Source: Sphingomonas sp. Leaf20 (GTDB lineage Bacteria; Pseudomonadota; Alphaproteobacteria; Sphingomonadales; Sphingomonadaceae). From it: DNA of 64,000 nt. Position 1 is the stretch's first letter. The number at the start of each line of letters is the position of its first letter. The position numbers and the translations under genes were made by a program. The DNA lies in contig NZ_LMKN01000009.1 in NCBI RefSeq assembly GCF_001421535.1, positions 311,695-375,694 of the forward strand. Reading direction: 5' to 3'. This document shows, piece after piece, positions 54,897 to 63,613 of this stretch. The notes beneath the pieces were generated by a model that was given only the letters and a program-made list of their open reading frames with translations, was not told where the DNA came from and ran no database searches.

Positions 54897-56081
54897 TCAG
54901 GGATCGAGCGGATCGCGGGGGTCGATACGCTTGGACAGGGGCGATGGCCGGAAGCTCAGTTCGGTCGGCGACAGGCGCTGCCCGACTTCGCCCGGCACAT
55001 AGCCCAGCTCCGCCAGGTTGCGCTGCGTGAAGGCCGCGCTGGCAATCGTCTCGCTCTGGCCCGGATTGCAGACGACCAGCGCGTCCTGGTCGAGCGGTGC
55101 GCCCAGCGCGACCAGCAGGCGACTGGCATTGCGCAGGTTGGTCGTGGTGTGGCGCGCATAGGGTTCGACGACGATCGCATCCGCGGGCACGCCATAGCGG
55201 TCGATCAGCGCGCTGCGCATCTGTTCGGCCTCGGTGAACCGCGTGCCGCGGGGGTGCGCGCGGCCGCCGCTGACGATCACGAACGCGATATCGCCACGCG
55301 CGAAGCGTTCCGCGGCGAGCCGCACATGGTATTTGCCGAACGGGCTGAGCGCCGTGTCGGGGGTCTCCGGACCGACACCGGTGACGATCATCGCGCTGTA
55401 CCGCCACGCCTTCCAGTCGATCGATCGCGCGCGCTTGACGGCGGGCGCGTTCAGCCCGCCGGTCAGCGGATCGAACCCGATCGCGTCGGTCCGGTCGCTG
55501 ACGTCGAGCAGCGCCAGCGCATAGTCGATGCTGGTGTCGAGGCGCTGCGCCGACCGTGCGCGCGGCGTGCGCGACAGCCAGTCCGCGGCCTGGAGTCGCG
55601 CCCTGGCCTCCTGCGGATCGATCGCACCGGCACCGTCGATCTGCGGATAGCGCGGCACCTGGCCGAGACCATAGGTGCGCAGGATGACATTGACGCCCTC
55701 GACCTCTCGCCCGGCCTGCGCAGCGGCGCCGTCGTCCGCATGCGCGGTGTCCTGCGGGATCGCCCGGACGAGAAGCGCTGTTTCGGACGGCGTCCAGACC
55801 AGCGCCTGCGCAATGCAGACGACATCCTGTCCGCAGGCGGCACGCCGCGCCGTACGCGCCGCCAGCATCGCCGCGATGCCGGGCTTCGCGATGATCCGGT
55901 CAACCGCGCCCGGCTCTGCGCCGATCGCGTCGAACAGCGGGAAAAGCCGCTGAGACAAAGCCGCCATGACCCGGTCGCCGGCAGGCGGCACGCCGATGAG
56001 GCTTGCCGCAGGCGGGCCTGCCCCCGCCGGGGCGCCCGCCATCAACAGCGCGGCCAGCGCGATGCTAGCGCGGAACCTCAC
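54897..56081 (-). CDS. YdcF/DUF218-type exported protein
   Basis: This 394-aa protein has a signal peptide (about 1-24, ending PAGAG) and a C-terminal YdcF/ElyC-like domain: SAMIVTGVGPETPDTALSPF, FVIVSGGRAHPRGTRFTEAE, YGVPADAIVVEPYARHTTTN, ASRLLVALG. The N-terminal helical region is uncharacterised. The GTG at 56081 overlaps the stop of the preceding TonB receptor (GTGA), so expression is coupled. The DUF218 fold is linked to envelope biogenesis; here it may process what the receptor imports. Confidence 0.75.
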   Translation of the reverse strand: MRFRASIALAALLMAGAPAGAGPPAASLIGVPPAGDRVMAALSQRLFPLFDAIGAEPGAVDRIIAKPGIAAMLAARTARRAACGQDVVCIAQALVWTPSETALLVRAIPQDTAHADDGAAAQAGREVEGVNVILRTYGLGQVPRYPQIDGAGAIDPQEARARLQAADWLSRTPRARSAQRLDTSIDYALALLDVSDRTDAIGFDPLTGGLNAPAVKRARSIDWKAWRYSAMIVTGVGPETPDTALSPFGKYHVRLAAERFARGDIAFVIVSGGRAHPRGTRFTEAEQMRSALIDRYGVPADAIVVEPYARHTTTNLRNASRLLVALGAPLDQDALVVCNPGQSETIASAAFTQRNLAELGYVPGEVGQRLSPTELSFRPSPLSKRIDPRDPLDP

Positions 56082-58597
56082 CAGGACTTTCCGACGACGA
56101 GACGGACGTTCCGGCCGAAGATCGGGCGGCCATAGATCGCCTCGGCGCTGCCCTGGCCGCTCAGCTGGTCGGTTCGCGTGTTGCCCTCGGTGAGGCCGTG
56201 CGCGTTGAACAGATTGTCGCCGACGACCTGTACCTGCCACGTGCCATGGCGCAACGTGACGCCTGCGCCGGTGGTGCCATAGGCGGGGAGCGCGGTGTTG
56301 TTGTAGAGGTCGACGAAGCGCTTGCCCATATAGGTATAGCGGCCATAGACCGAGACGGCGTTGCCGTTGAGATCGAAGTCGAAGCTCGGGCGGATATTGC
56401 CGTAGATCTTGGGCTGGCGAACGATCTGCTTGCCCTCTGCCAGGACGGGATCGGCGCCGGTCGAGCTCTGGAAGTTCTTGTATTTGGGATCGCTGATCGT
56501 CAGCGCGCCGTTGAGCGAGAACCACGAGGTCAGCGCGAGCGATCCGTCGAACTCGATCCCCTTGACCTGGGCCTCGCCGATAAACGGGATGTTGACGTCG
56601 TTGCGGCCCGTCGTCGGGTCGAACGCGAGGAACGACGCGTTGAGCGGGTCGAAATTGGTGTAGAAGCCCGTGACGTAGAGATAGGACCGGCCGGCGGCGA
56701 GCTTCAGCCCGGCCTCATACTGGTCGGCGATCGTGGTCAGGATCGTCGGGTTGATGCTCATGACCGTCTGGACGCTCGGCGGCGTCTCGAGATGCGACGC
56801 GCGGCCATAGACGCCGATGTGCCGGTTGAAGTCGTAATTGGCACCCGCAGTCCAGTTGGTGACACGCGGCTTGCCCGTCTGGTTGAGGATGCCGCCGGTG
56901 AAGGCGCGCGTGGTGTCGTCGGCGAGCGTCGTCGCGTCGCCGAGATTGGCCTGCCCCGTCAGCGCCGCATAGCCCTCGTAGCTATAGCGTTCGTGGCGGA
57001 TGCCCGCGTCGAAGCGCAGGCCCGGGATGATTTCCCACGTGTCGTTTGCAAAGAGTGCGATCATCTTCGCGTCCGAGTTGCCGCGTGTCAGCGTCGCGGC
57101 ATAGTTCAGGACGCCGTTGTCGGTGACGCGGCCGATCTGCGTGCCGGCGGCGTTGTACGCGACGAGATCGAGCGTCCTCGGCTTGCCCGCGACCTCCATC
57201 AGGTAGTTCTGATAGATCGTCCGGCTATCCTCGCCGTACAGGCTGCCATAGACGCCGAGCTTAAGGTCGTGGCTCCCGAAGCCGGTCTCGAACTTCTTGG
57301 CGACCGAGAGATTGACCTGGTTCGAATAGAATTTCGAATGGATGTCGCGGTACTGGCCCTGCACGACGAGCCCCGACGCGGCATAGGGATCATAGGGCGT
57401 CGCGGTCCCGGCAAGGACATAGCCGAACGAGGCGACCGGCCCGAACGCGGTCGTCGCGCGCGCGCGGTAGCCATTGGCGAAACCGTTCGCATCGACGGGG
57501 TTCGTCGTCGAATAGAAGGCGTTGAAATCGAGCTTGCCCATCGTGAAGCCGGCCTTTGCCGCGACCAGCCAGCCGTCGAACTCCGCATCATATTGCGTGC
57601 CGATATTGATCATCCGCATATGGCGGCCGTCGGCGAGGTCGCTCGCCTCGTTCTGGACGACGCCGGCGCCGTCACGGTAGCGCAGATTGACGTTGCGCAG
57701 CGCAGGCGAGTTCATCGTGCCGGAGAAATAGTCGATATAGCGGTCGAGCGAGACGGCGGGATTGCGCGGGTCGGCGGTCGGGATCGGCAGGTAGAACACG
57801 TTGTGATCGTTGACGTAGTTCACGCTCAGCCGCAGCGAGCCATTGTCGAGATCATGCTTGACGTTCGCGCGGAACTGCCCGCCCTTGTCGTTCGGGAAGC
57901 CGTTGTCGCGGTAGCCGTCGTGATAGCGCACGAACCCGCCGACCGCGTAATAGGTGTTGCCGCCGAGCGGACCCGATTGCACCACGTCGGCGCGGTAGAG
58001 GCCGGTATCGCCGAGCGTCAGCTGCGCCTTGCCGCGTACCTCGTCCCGCCCCGTCACCTCGATCGCGTTGATGATCGCGCCCGAATAGCTCGCATAGACG
58101 GGCGCGGGGCCGCCGCGGACGACCTCGACGCGCTCGGTCATCAGATCGGGTTTCAGGATCGCGTCGCCGCGGAAGAAGACGCCGTCATTCTCATGGAACA
58201 GCGGCAGGCCGTCCTGCTGGAAGCTGACAAAGCCGCCGTCATTGGGCAGGCCGCGGATTCGATAGATGTTCTGGACCTCGCCGCCGGTGATCTCGGTCTG
58301 GAAGCCCGGCAGCTGCCCGATCAGGTCGGCGAAGTTGACCGGTGCGATCTTCTCGATGTCGGTCTGCGAGATCGTGTTGATCGCATAGGAGGCATCGAAG
58401 CGGCGCTGCGCACGCGTCGAGCCGGTGACGATGATGTCGCTGTTCGGCTGTTCGGGGGCAGCGGTCCGATCGTCCTCGCGACCCGGTTCGGCTGTCGTGA
58501 CGGTGGCTGCGTCGACGACCTGCGCATGAGCAGGCGCGGCAGACGCCGCGTACAGCGCGACGAACGCGGTACCGGTTGCGAGAACGGACTTGAGCAT
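56078..58597 (-). CDS. TonB-dependent receptor (YdcF-linked)
   Basis: This 839-aa outer-membrane receptor has a signal peptide (about 1-25, ending APAHAQ), TonB-box-like SDIIVTGS, a plug (NFADLIGQLPGFQTEIT; YRIRGLPNDGGFVSFQQDGL; VRGGPAPVYASYSGAIIN) and a barrel ending NVRLVVGKSW. The start is ATG 58597, preceded by GGGGGG. The substrate is unknown; there is no Fur-like site close by. It overlaps the YdcF-like gene, implying a dedicated pair. Confidence 0.92.
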   Translation of the reverse strand: MLKSVLATGTAFVALYAASAAPAHAQVVDAATVTTAEPGREDDRTAAPEQPNSDIIVTGSTRAQRRFDASYAINTISQTDIEKIAPVNFADLIGQLPGFQTEITGGEVQNIYRIRGLPNDGGFVSFQQDGLPLFHENDGVFFRGDAILKPDLMTERVEVVRGGPAPVYASYSGAIINAIEVTGRDEVRGKAQLTLGDTGLYRADVVQSGPLGGNTYYAVGGFVRYHDGYRDNGFPNDKGGQFRANVKHDLDNGSLRLSVNYVNDHNVFYLPIPTADPRNPAVSLDRYIDYFSGTMNSPALRNVNLRYRDGAGVVQNEASDLADGRHMRMINIGTQYDAEFDGWLVAAKAGFTMGKLDFNAFYSTTNPVDANGFANGYRARATTAFGPVASFGYVLAGTATPYDPYAASGLVVQGQYRDIHSKFYSNQVNLSVAKKFETGFGSHDLKLGVYGSLYGEDSRTIYQNYLMEVAGKPRTLDLVAYNAAGTQIGRVTDNGVLNYAATLTRGNSDAKMIALFANDTWEIIPGLRFDAGIRHERYSYEGYAALTGQANLGDATTLADDTTRAFTGGILNQTGKPRVTNWTAGANYDFNRHIGVYGRASHLETPPSVQTVMSINPTILTTIADQYEAGLKLAAGRSYLYVTGFYTNFDPLNASFLAFDPTTGRNDVNIPFIGEAQVKGIEFDGSLALTSWFSLNGALTISDPKYKNFQSSTGADPVLAEGKQIVRQPKIYGNIRPSFDFDLNGNAVSVYGRYTYMGKRFVDLYNNTALPAYGTTGAGVTLRHGTWQVQVVGDNLFNAHGLTEGNTRTDQLSGQGSAEAIYGRPIFGRNVRLVVGKSW

Positions 58598-58912
58598 GGA
58601 CCCCCCAGAAGCTGTGCGCCGCCGAAGCGGCAATCAGGTTCCCGATGGTGCTGGATTGTTACATCTTGAATTCTAAAACCAAAGAAATACCAATTTACGG
58701 CGCGTTCCGGTCGCGATTTCGTACGATTGGTTTGCGTGAAGCGACGTGTTGCCGCCGCTGAAAGGCCGCGAGACAGATTGGACGATCGCTAGTCTGCCAG
58801 CAAACGGGCATCGCGCCGCGCCGTCTCGCAGATGCCGATTTCTGCCCGGAACCGTACCGCAACGTCTCGGTACGCTGCGGTGTTTAGCTCCTGATTCAAC
58901 GGGAGTTTCTCC
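58598..58912. other. Divergent intergenic region, receptor / catalase
   Basis: About 315 bp. Its left part is AT-rich (gaattctaaaaccaaag) and may hold promoters for both genes. No operator is assigned. Confidence 0.4.
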
Positions 58913-59998
58913 ATGGCCTATCTACCCTATCGCGACGACATAGAGACGCCCGAAGCCGACGAGCAGGCGAGTATCGACGGCATCATCGCGGGGATGACGC
59001 AGGAGAGCCAGACCGTCGAGCAGCGGGACGGTCATGCGGTTCGTGCGAGCCACGCGAAGAGCACCGCCTGCGTGACCGGCGAGATGGTGGTCGCCGCCAA
59101 TCTGCCGCCCGAACTGGCGCAGGGGCTGTTCGCGAATTCCGGCACGTTTGCGGTCGCGGTGCGCTTCGCGCAGGGCCCGGGTGAAAAACTCGGCGACCGC
59201 GTGTCGACGCATCGCGGCATGGCGATCAAGGTCTTCGGCGTCGAGGGCGCCAGGCTTCCCGGACACGACGCACCGACGCAGGATTTCGTGCTGGCGAGCG
59301 GAACGACGTTTCCCGCCGGTACCGCCGCAGGGTTCCTGCGTCAGGCCAAGACAATCGGCCTGACCGTGCCGATGCCCGAAGGTGCCAAGAGCGCGGCGGC
59401 GTCGATCGCGCGCAACATCAACACGGTGCTGAACGCGGTCGCCGGAAGCCCCAGTCCCACGCTCGACTTCTATGGCCACCCGTTCAGCCATCCGCTCGAC
59501 GAATGCTATTTCAGCCAGTGTCCGGTTCGCTTCGGTGACCATGTCGCCAAGATCGGCGCGTTCCCGGTGGCGGCGGAACAACGCGCGCTCGACGACTGGC
59601 GGCTCGATCCGGATCAGGACGAGGATGGTTTTCGTCATGCGGCCATCGACTATTTTGCCGAGAATGACGCGTTGTTCGAACTGCGTGCGCAGGTGTGGAC
59701 CAATGCGGACACGCAGCCGATCGAGGACAGCTCGGTCGACTGGCCGACTCAGGACAGCGAGTATCGGACCATCGCCACGATCCGTCTGCCGCGGCAGGCC
59801 GCCTATGGCGCCGAGCGCGTACGCTATTTCGATGAAGTGATGACGTTCCGTCCCGCACACAGCCTGGCGGCGCACCGTCCGCTGGGTGGCGTAATGCGCG
59901 CCCGGATGCAGGTGTATCGCGCGCTGAGCGATTTCCGCCACCGCCAAACCGGGATCGCCGCGGCCAATACGGCCCGCATCACTGACATTCCGGCCTGA
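58913..59998 (+). CDS. Catalase-family heme protein
   Basis: This 361-aa mini-catalase-like protein has the distal His in RASHAKS (about 47), AVRFAQGPGEKLGDRVSTHR, the core HDAPTQDFVLASGTTF and a C-terminal RMQVYRALSDFR, which fits the R-x3-Y proximal-ligand motif. It is shorter than classical clade catalases, like SrpA-type peroxidases. With the next two genes it forms a likely oxidative-stress cluster. Confidence 0.9.
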   Translation: MAYLPYRDDIETPEADEQASIDGIIAGMTQESQTVEQRDGHAVRASHAKSTACVTGEMVVAANLPPELAQGLFANSGTFAVAVRFAQGPGEKLGDRVSTHRGMAIKVFGVEGARLPGHDAPTQDFVLASGTTFPAGTAAGFLRQAKTIGLTVPMPEGAKSAAASIARNINTVLNAVAGSPSPTLDFYGHPFSHPLDECYFSQCPVRFGDHVAKIGAFPVAAEQRALDDWRLDPDQDEDGFRHAAIDYFAENDALFELRAQVWTNADTQPIEDSSVDWPTQDSEYRTIATIRLPRQAAYGAERVRYFDEVMTFRPAHSLAAHRPLGGVMRARMQVYRALSDFRHRQTGIAAANTARITDIPA

Positions 59999-60035
59999 CG
60001 CCGTTGCCAGAAACGCTGAACTCGAAAGGATAGTC

Positions 60036-60605
60036 ATGAAGCTCGAAGGCAAGACCATTGCGATACTGATCGCACCCCGCGGCACCGAACAGCCCGAATT
60101 CGCACAACCAAAGGCCGCCGTCGAGGCGGCTGGTGGCAAGGTGACCGTCATCGGGCTTCAGGCTGGCGAGGCGGAGACGTTCAACAACGACCTCGATCCG
60201 GGCGCCAAGTTCACGGTCGACAAGGTGATCGACGACGTCGCCGCGTCCGAATTCGATGGTCTGGTGATCCCCGGCGGATGCGTCGGCGCCGACACGCTGC
60301 GGGGATCGGACAAGGTCGTCGCGTTCGTGCGCGATTTCTTCGCCGCGTCGAAGCCCGTCGCCGCGATCTGCCACGCGCCGTGGACGCTGATCGAAGCCGA
60401 TCAGCTGCGCGGACGCACGCTGACCTCCTTTCCGACGCTGAAGACCGATATCGAGAACGCAGGCGGCAGCTGGGTCGACCGGGAGGTCGTCGTCGACCAG
60501 GGCCTCGTCACCAGCCGCGACCCCAACGACCTTCCCGCATTCTGCGCGAAGCTTGTCGAGGCGTTCGGCGACGGCAAGCACACCGTGCAGGCGGAAAACG
60601 CGTAA
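60036..60605 (+). CDS. DJ-1/PfpI family protein
   Basis: This 189-aa protein has the PfpI/YhbO pattern: AILIAPRGTEQPEFAQPKAA, nucleophilic Cys in VAAICHAPWTLIEAD, LTSFPTLKTDIENAGGSWVD. Such proteins act as chaperone/deglycase or protease-like stress factors. GAAAGGATAG precedes the ATG. Its stop shares a base with the next start (60605). Confidence 0.9.
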   Translation: MKLEGKTIAILIAPRGTEQPEFAQPKAAVEAAGGKVTVIGLQAGEAETFNNDLDPGAKFTVDKVIDDVAASEFDGLVIPGGCVGADTLRGSDKVVAFVRDFFAASKPVAAICHAPWTLIEADQLRGRTLTSFPTLKTDIENAGGSWVDREVVVDQGLVTSRDPNDLPAFCAKLVEAFGDGKHTVQAENA

Positions 60606-61366
60606 TGGCGCGCTTCTCGGACACGATCGTGCTCATAACCGGTGCCGCATCGGGGATCGGGGAGGGCGCCGCACGCCGCTTTGCCGAGGAGGGCGCGACG
60701 CTCATGCTGGGCGACATCGACAAGCCCGCGCTTGATCGCCTCGCGAGCGATCTTGGCGGAACCGTCGAGACCCGGGAAACCGATGTTTCCGACCGCGAGG
60801 CCTGCGAAGCGCTGGTACAGGCAGCGGTCGACCGTTTCGGCCGGATCGACGTGCTGATCAACGATGCCGGCGTCGACCACCTCGGCAAGCTCGACGAGGG
60901 CGATTTCGCGGACTTTACCAAGGTGATCGAGACCGACCTGTACGGCGTCGTCCATATGAGCCGCGCCGCGATCGCGCATCTGCGCAAGTCCCGGGGGTGC
61001 ATCATCAACGTGTCGTCCGTGTCCGGCCTCGGCGGCGACTGGAACCACAGCTTCTACTGCGCGGCGAAGGGCGCTGTCAGCAATTTCACCCGCGCATTGG
61101 CGATGGACGAGGCGAGCAACGGCGTGCGCGTCAACGCGGTGAACCCGTCGCTGACCTATACCGCGCTGACCGCGGGCATGAAGGAGCAGCCCGACCTAAT
61201 TGCCAAGTTCGAGGAGCGCATTCCGATGGGTCGCGGCGCAGAGCCCGCCGACATCGCCGGCGCGATCGCTTTCCTTGCCAGCGCCGACGCGCGCTTCATA
61301 ACCGGCGTCAACCTGCCGGTCGATGGCGGCCTGACTGCCTCCAATGGACAGCCGCCGCTATCCTAG
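60605..61366 (+). CDS. Short-chain dehydrogenase/reductase
   Basis: This 253-aa classical SDR has TGAASGIGEGAARRFAEEGA (NAD(P) binding), a modified NNAG (NDAGVDHLG), catalytic Ser and Tyr-x3-Lys (SVSGLGGDWNHSFYCAAKG), and PVDGGLTASNG at the end. The replacement of Asn by Asp in NNAG is a small departure from the classical motif. Translation overlaps the PfpI gene by one base, so they are one operon. Substrate unknown. Confidence 0.9.
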   Translation: MARFSDTIVLITGAASGIGEGAARRFAEEGATLMLGDIDKPALDRLASDLGGTVETRETDVSDREACEALVQAAVDRFGRIDVLINDAGVDHLGKLDEGDFADFTKVIETDLYGVVHMSRAAIAHLRKSRGCIINVSSVSGLGGDWNHSFYCAAKGAVSNFTRALAMDEASNGVRVNAVNPSLTYTALTAGMKEQPDLIAKFEERIPMGRGAEPADIAGAIAFLASADARFITGVNLPVDGGLTASNGQPPLS

Positions 61367-61428
61367 GCGCCTCTGCGGTGGTCTTCGCGCGCTGCGTGCG
61401 AGGGAATTTGCTGGGCGCTCACGCGGAA

Positions 61429-61456
61429 CGGGCCGGAGACATGGGTCTCCGGCCCG
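61429..61456. terminator. 12-bp hairpin between SDR and ohr
   Basis: CGGGCCGGAGAC pairs perfectly with GTCTCCGGCCCG around ATGG, between convergent genes (SDR stop 61366, ohr stop 61463). No T-run; likely a shared terminator. Confidence 0.55.
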
Positions 61457-61462
61457 GCCCCG

Positions 61463-61888
61463 TCAGGCCAGCGTCAGACCGACGTCGACGTTGCCGCGCG
61501 TCGCGTTCGAGTAAGGGCAGATCTGGTGCGCGGTGTCGACCAGCCGCTGGGCCTCGTCCCGATCGATCCCCGGCAGCGACACCGTCAGGTCCGCGGTGAT
61601 GCCGAAACCGCCAGCGCTGCGCGGCCCGATACCGACCTTGGCGGTGACCGCCACGTCCTCGGGAAGCTTCACTTTCAACTGCTGTCCCGCAACCTTCAGC
61701 GCGCCGATGAAGCAGGCGGAGTACCCCGCCGCGAACAGCTGTTCGGGATTGCTGCCGTCGCCACCCGCGCCGCCAAGTTCCTTGGGGGTGGACAGCTTGA
61801 CGTCGAAACGGCCGTCCTCGGTGCGGGCATGGCCGTCGCGGCCGCCCGTCGCGGTGGCGGTCGTGCTGTACTTGACGTCGATCGACAT
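61463..61888 (-). CDS. ohr: Organic hydroperoxide resistance protein Ohr
   Basis: This 141-aa Ohr/OsmC thiol peroxidase has catalytic Cys59 (SACFIGAL) and Cys124 (HQICPYSN), with the active-site Arg/Glu in [11 protein letters not shown] and NPEQLF. It reduces organic hydroperoxides with lipoyl/thiol donors. AAAAGGAGA precedes ATG 61888. It is divergent from ohrR, the standard arrangement. Confidence 0.92.
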   Translation of the reverse strand: MSIDVKYSTTATATGGRDGHARTEDGRFDVKLSTPKELGGAGGDGSNPEQLFAAGYSACFIGALKVAGQQLKVKLPEDVAVTAKVGIGPRSAGGFGITADLTVSLPGIDRDEAQRLVDTAHQICPYSNATRGNVDVGLTLA

Positions 61889-61908
61889 GGCTGATCTCCT
61901 TTTAGTTG

Positions 61909-61970
61909 TCGCGATAAACAATCTAGGTAGTGTCTCGCATTCTGTCCAGGTCTATTTTGCGCGATAATCA
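61909..61970. promoter_or_regulatory. Putative OhrR operators, two direct repeats 50 bp apart
   Basis: TCGCGATAAACA (61909-61920) and GCGCGATAATCA (61959-61970) match at 10 of 12 positions and start exactly 50 bp apart, on the same helix face, between ohr and ohrR. They are candidate OhrR sites; specificity is inferred. Confidence 0.4.
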
Positions 61971-62004
61971 TCACCGTGCTATATAAGGCCTAAGGAGAAA
62001 TTCG

Positions 62005-62460
62005 ATGCCTACCCCAGCGCCGCTGCCACTCGACGAGCAGCTCTGCTTCTCGCTCTATGCCGCGAGCATCGCGATCAACCGCGTCTACAAGCCAGTGCTC
62101 GATCGGCTCGGCATTACCTATCCGCAGTTTCTCGTGCTCCAGATCCTGAACGGCGCCGAGGACGGTGTACCGATCGGGGCGATCGCGGAGCGTCTGGCGC
62201 TCGAGCCGAGCACGATCACCCCGCTCGCCAAACGGATGGAGACGGCGGGGCTCGTCACGCGCGTTCGCAATCCCGCGGATGAGCGGCAGGTCCGTGTTCG
62301 GCTGACTGAGCGGGGAAGGGCGCGTTGGCGCGAGACCGGGTGCCTCGCCCCCATGATCGTCGAGCGGACGGGCATGTCCCGCGACCGGCTTGCGGCGCTG
62401 AACGTCGAGGTGACGGCGATGCGGCAGGCGCTGACCGCGGACCCGGTCCCCATCCGGTGA
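62005..62460 (+). CDS. ohrR: MarR-family peroxide sensor OhrR
   Basis: This 151-aa repressor has the reactive Cys14 in LDEQLCFSLYAAS, a wHTH (IGAIAERLALEPSTITPLAK RM) and a dimerisation helix. Oxidation of the single Cys by organic hydroperoxides releases DNA and derepresses ohr. AAGGAGAAA precedes ATG. It is divergent from ohr across a region with two putative operators. Confidence 0.92.
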   Translation: MPTPAPLPLDEQLCFSLYAASIAINRVYKPVLDRLGITYPQFLVLQILNGAEDGVPIGAIAERLALEPSTITPLAKRMETAGLVTRVRNPADERQVRVRLTERGRARWRETGCLAPMIVERTGMSRDRLAALNVEVTAMRQALTADPVPIR

Positions 62461-62680
62461 CGGCCGAAGCGGCTGATCGTTGACCATCGATCCGTGGACG
62501 CTGCCTGCAAGAGCCCCCGCGCACGTGGTACCGGATACGCAGGCCGCGCGCGTATCTCTGCCGCGTCGATGAGCGCAGCGAGTGCAAAGAGCGTTTCGTC
62601 AGACCAGCGAGCAGCCGCCCTGACTGTCGACCTGGCTCCACGCCCAGCGAGATCGGGCTCGCCGAGCGGGGAGGGCGCGG

Positions 62681-63613
62681 TCACCCTGTCGGCATTGCCG
62701 AATGGAACAGGCCAACGACCAGCAGGACAAGTACCAGCGATACGACGCTCGACAGGGCGACGAGCACTGCTGCGGCCTTGCGGTTCGTGTCGAGCAGCGT
62801 CGCGAACAGCGTCACGTTGCTGGCGATGGGGAACAGCGCGACGAGCCCGACGATCACACGGTCGCGCGGGGTCAATATGCCGACAAGTGCCGCTTCGAGT
62901 GCGAGTGCAGTGCCGAGCAGGATCAGACCGCTGGCCTGCCTGACAGCGAGGATGCGCGTCATGAGTTTCGGTCGCCAGTCGTCACGGCCGGTCTCCGCGA
63001 GGTTCAGACCGATCACTGCCATGCCGAGGATCGAGACGAGCGTGCCTGCAATCGACAGCACGGGCTTTGCCGCCTCGGGCATCGTGACGCCTGCCAGTTT
63101 GGCGATGATGGCGCCGATCACGACATAAACGATTGGGACGCGCAACGCCTTGGTCGCCGCCTTGCGTGCGCCCTCCTTGGTACGCGCGATCAGGAAATAG
63201 CCGATCGTGTCGCCATACAGCGCGCTGCCGATATATGCGCAGATGACCGTCGATGCGCCGACCTCGCCGAACAGCGCCTGGCTGACCGGAACGCCGAAGA
63301 ACGCCACGTTGAAGAACGAGAAGGACGCGGACAGGAGCTTGGGGTCGAAATCCTTGCCGAGCCGCTGCGCCAGACGGTGTGCGGGGATGCTCATCAGCGC
63401 GGCGACGGCGAACATCAATGGCGGGATCACCATGAGCTGCCGCGTCTCCGCAGCCAGCACCTTGTCGATCACCAGGAGCGGGATGAGGCCGAAGACGAGG
63501 ATCGTCGAGAAGAGCTTCGCCGCCCACGGGAGACGCCCCCCGACGGCCCAGCCTATCAGGATGACGCCGTAGAGCGGCAGCAATGCCGCGGCGATGTTGC
63601 CGATCGCGCTCAT
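62681..63613 (-). CDS. AEC family transporter
   Basis: This 310-aa permease has ten predicted membrane helices of the auxin-efflux-carrier family, seen as LLPLYGVILIGWAVGG, FSFFNVAFFGVPVSQALFGE and FPIASNVTLFATLLDTNRKA. It would export small organic anions. Its ATG overlaps the stop of the upstream FAD-binding gene (ATGA at 63610-63613), so the two are coupled. Confidence 0.9.
   Translation of the reverse strand: MSAIGNIAAALLPLYGVILIGWAVGGRLPWAAKLFSTILVFGLIPLLVIDKVLAAETRQLMVIPPLMFAVAALMSIPAHRLAQRLGKDFDPKLLSASFSFFNVAFFGVPVSQALFGEVGASTVICAYIGSALYGDTIGYFLIARTKEGARKAATKALRVPIVYVVIGAIIAKLAGVTMPEAAKPVLSIAGTLVSILGMAVIGLNLAETGRDDWRPKLMTRILAVRQASGLILLGTALALEAALVGILTPRDRVIVGLVALFPIASNVTLFATLLDTNRKAAAVLVALSSVVSLVLVLLVVGLFHSAMPTG

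Noticed and set aside
56198..58669. Very long open frame (823 codons) antisense to a TonB receptor
   Set aside because: Shadow of the receptor gene; its composition is repetitive (Arg/Val/Asp/Glu) and shows no family motif.
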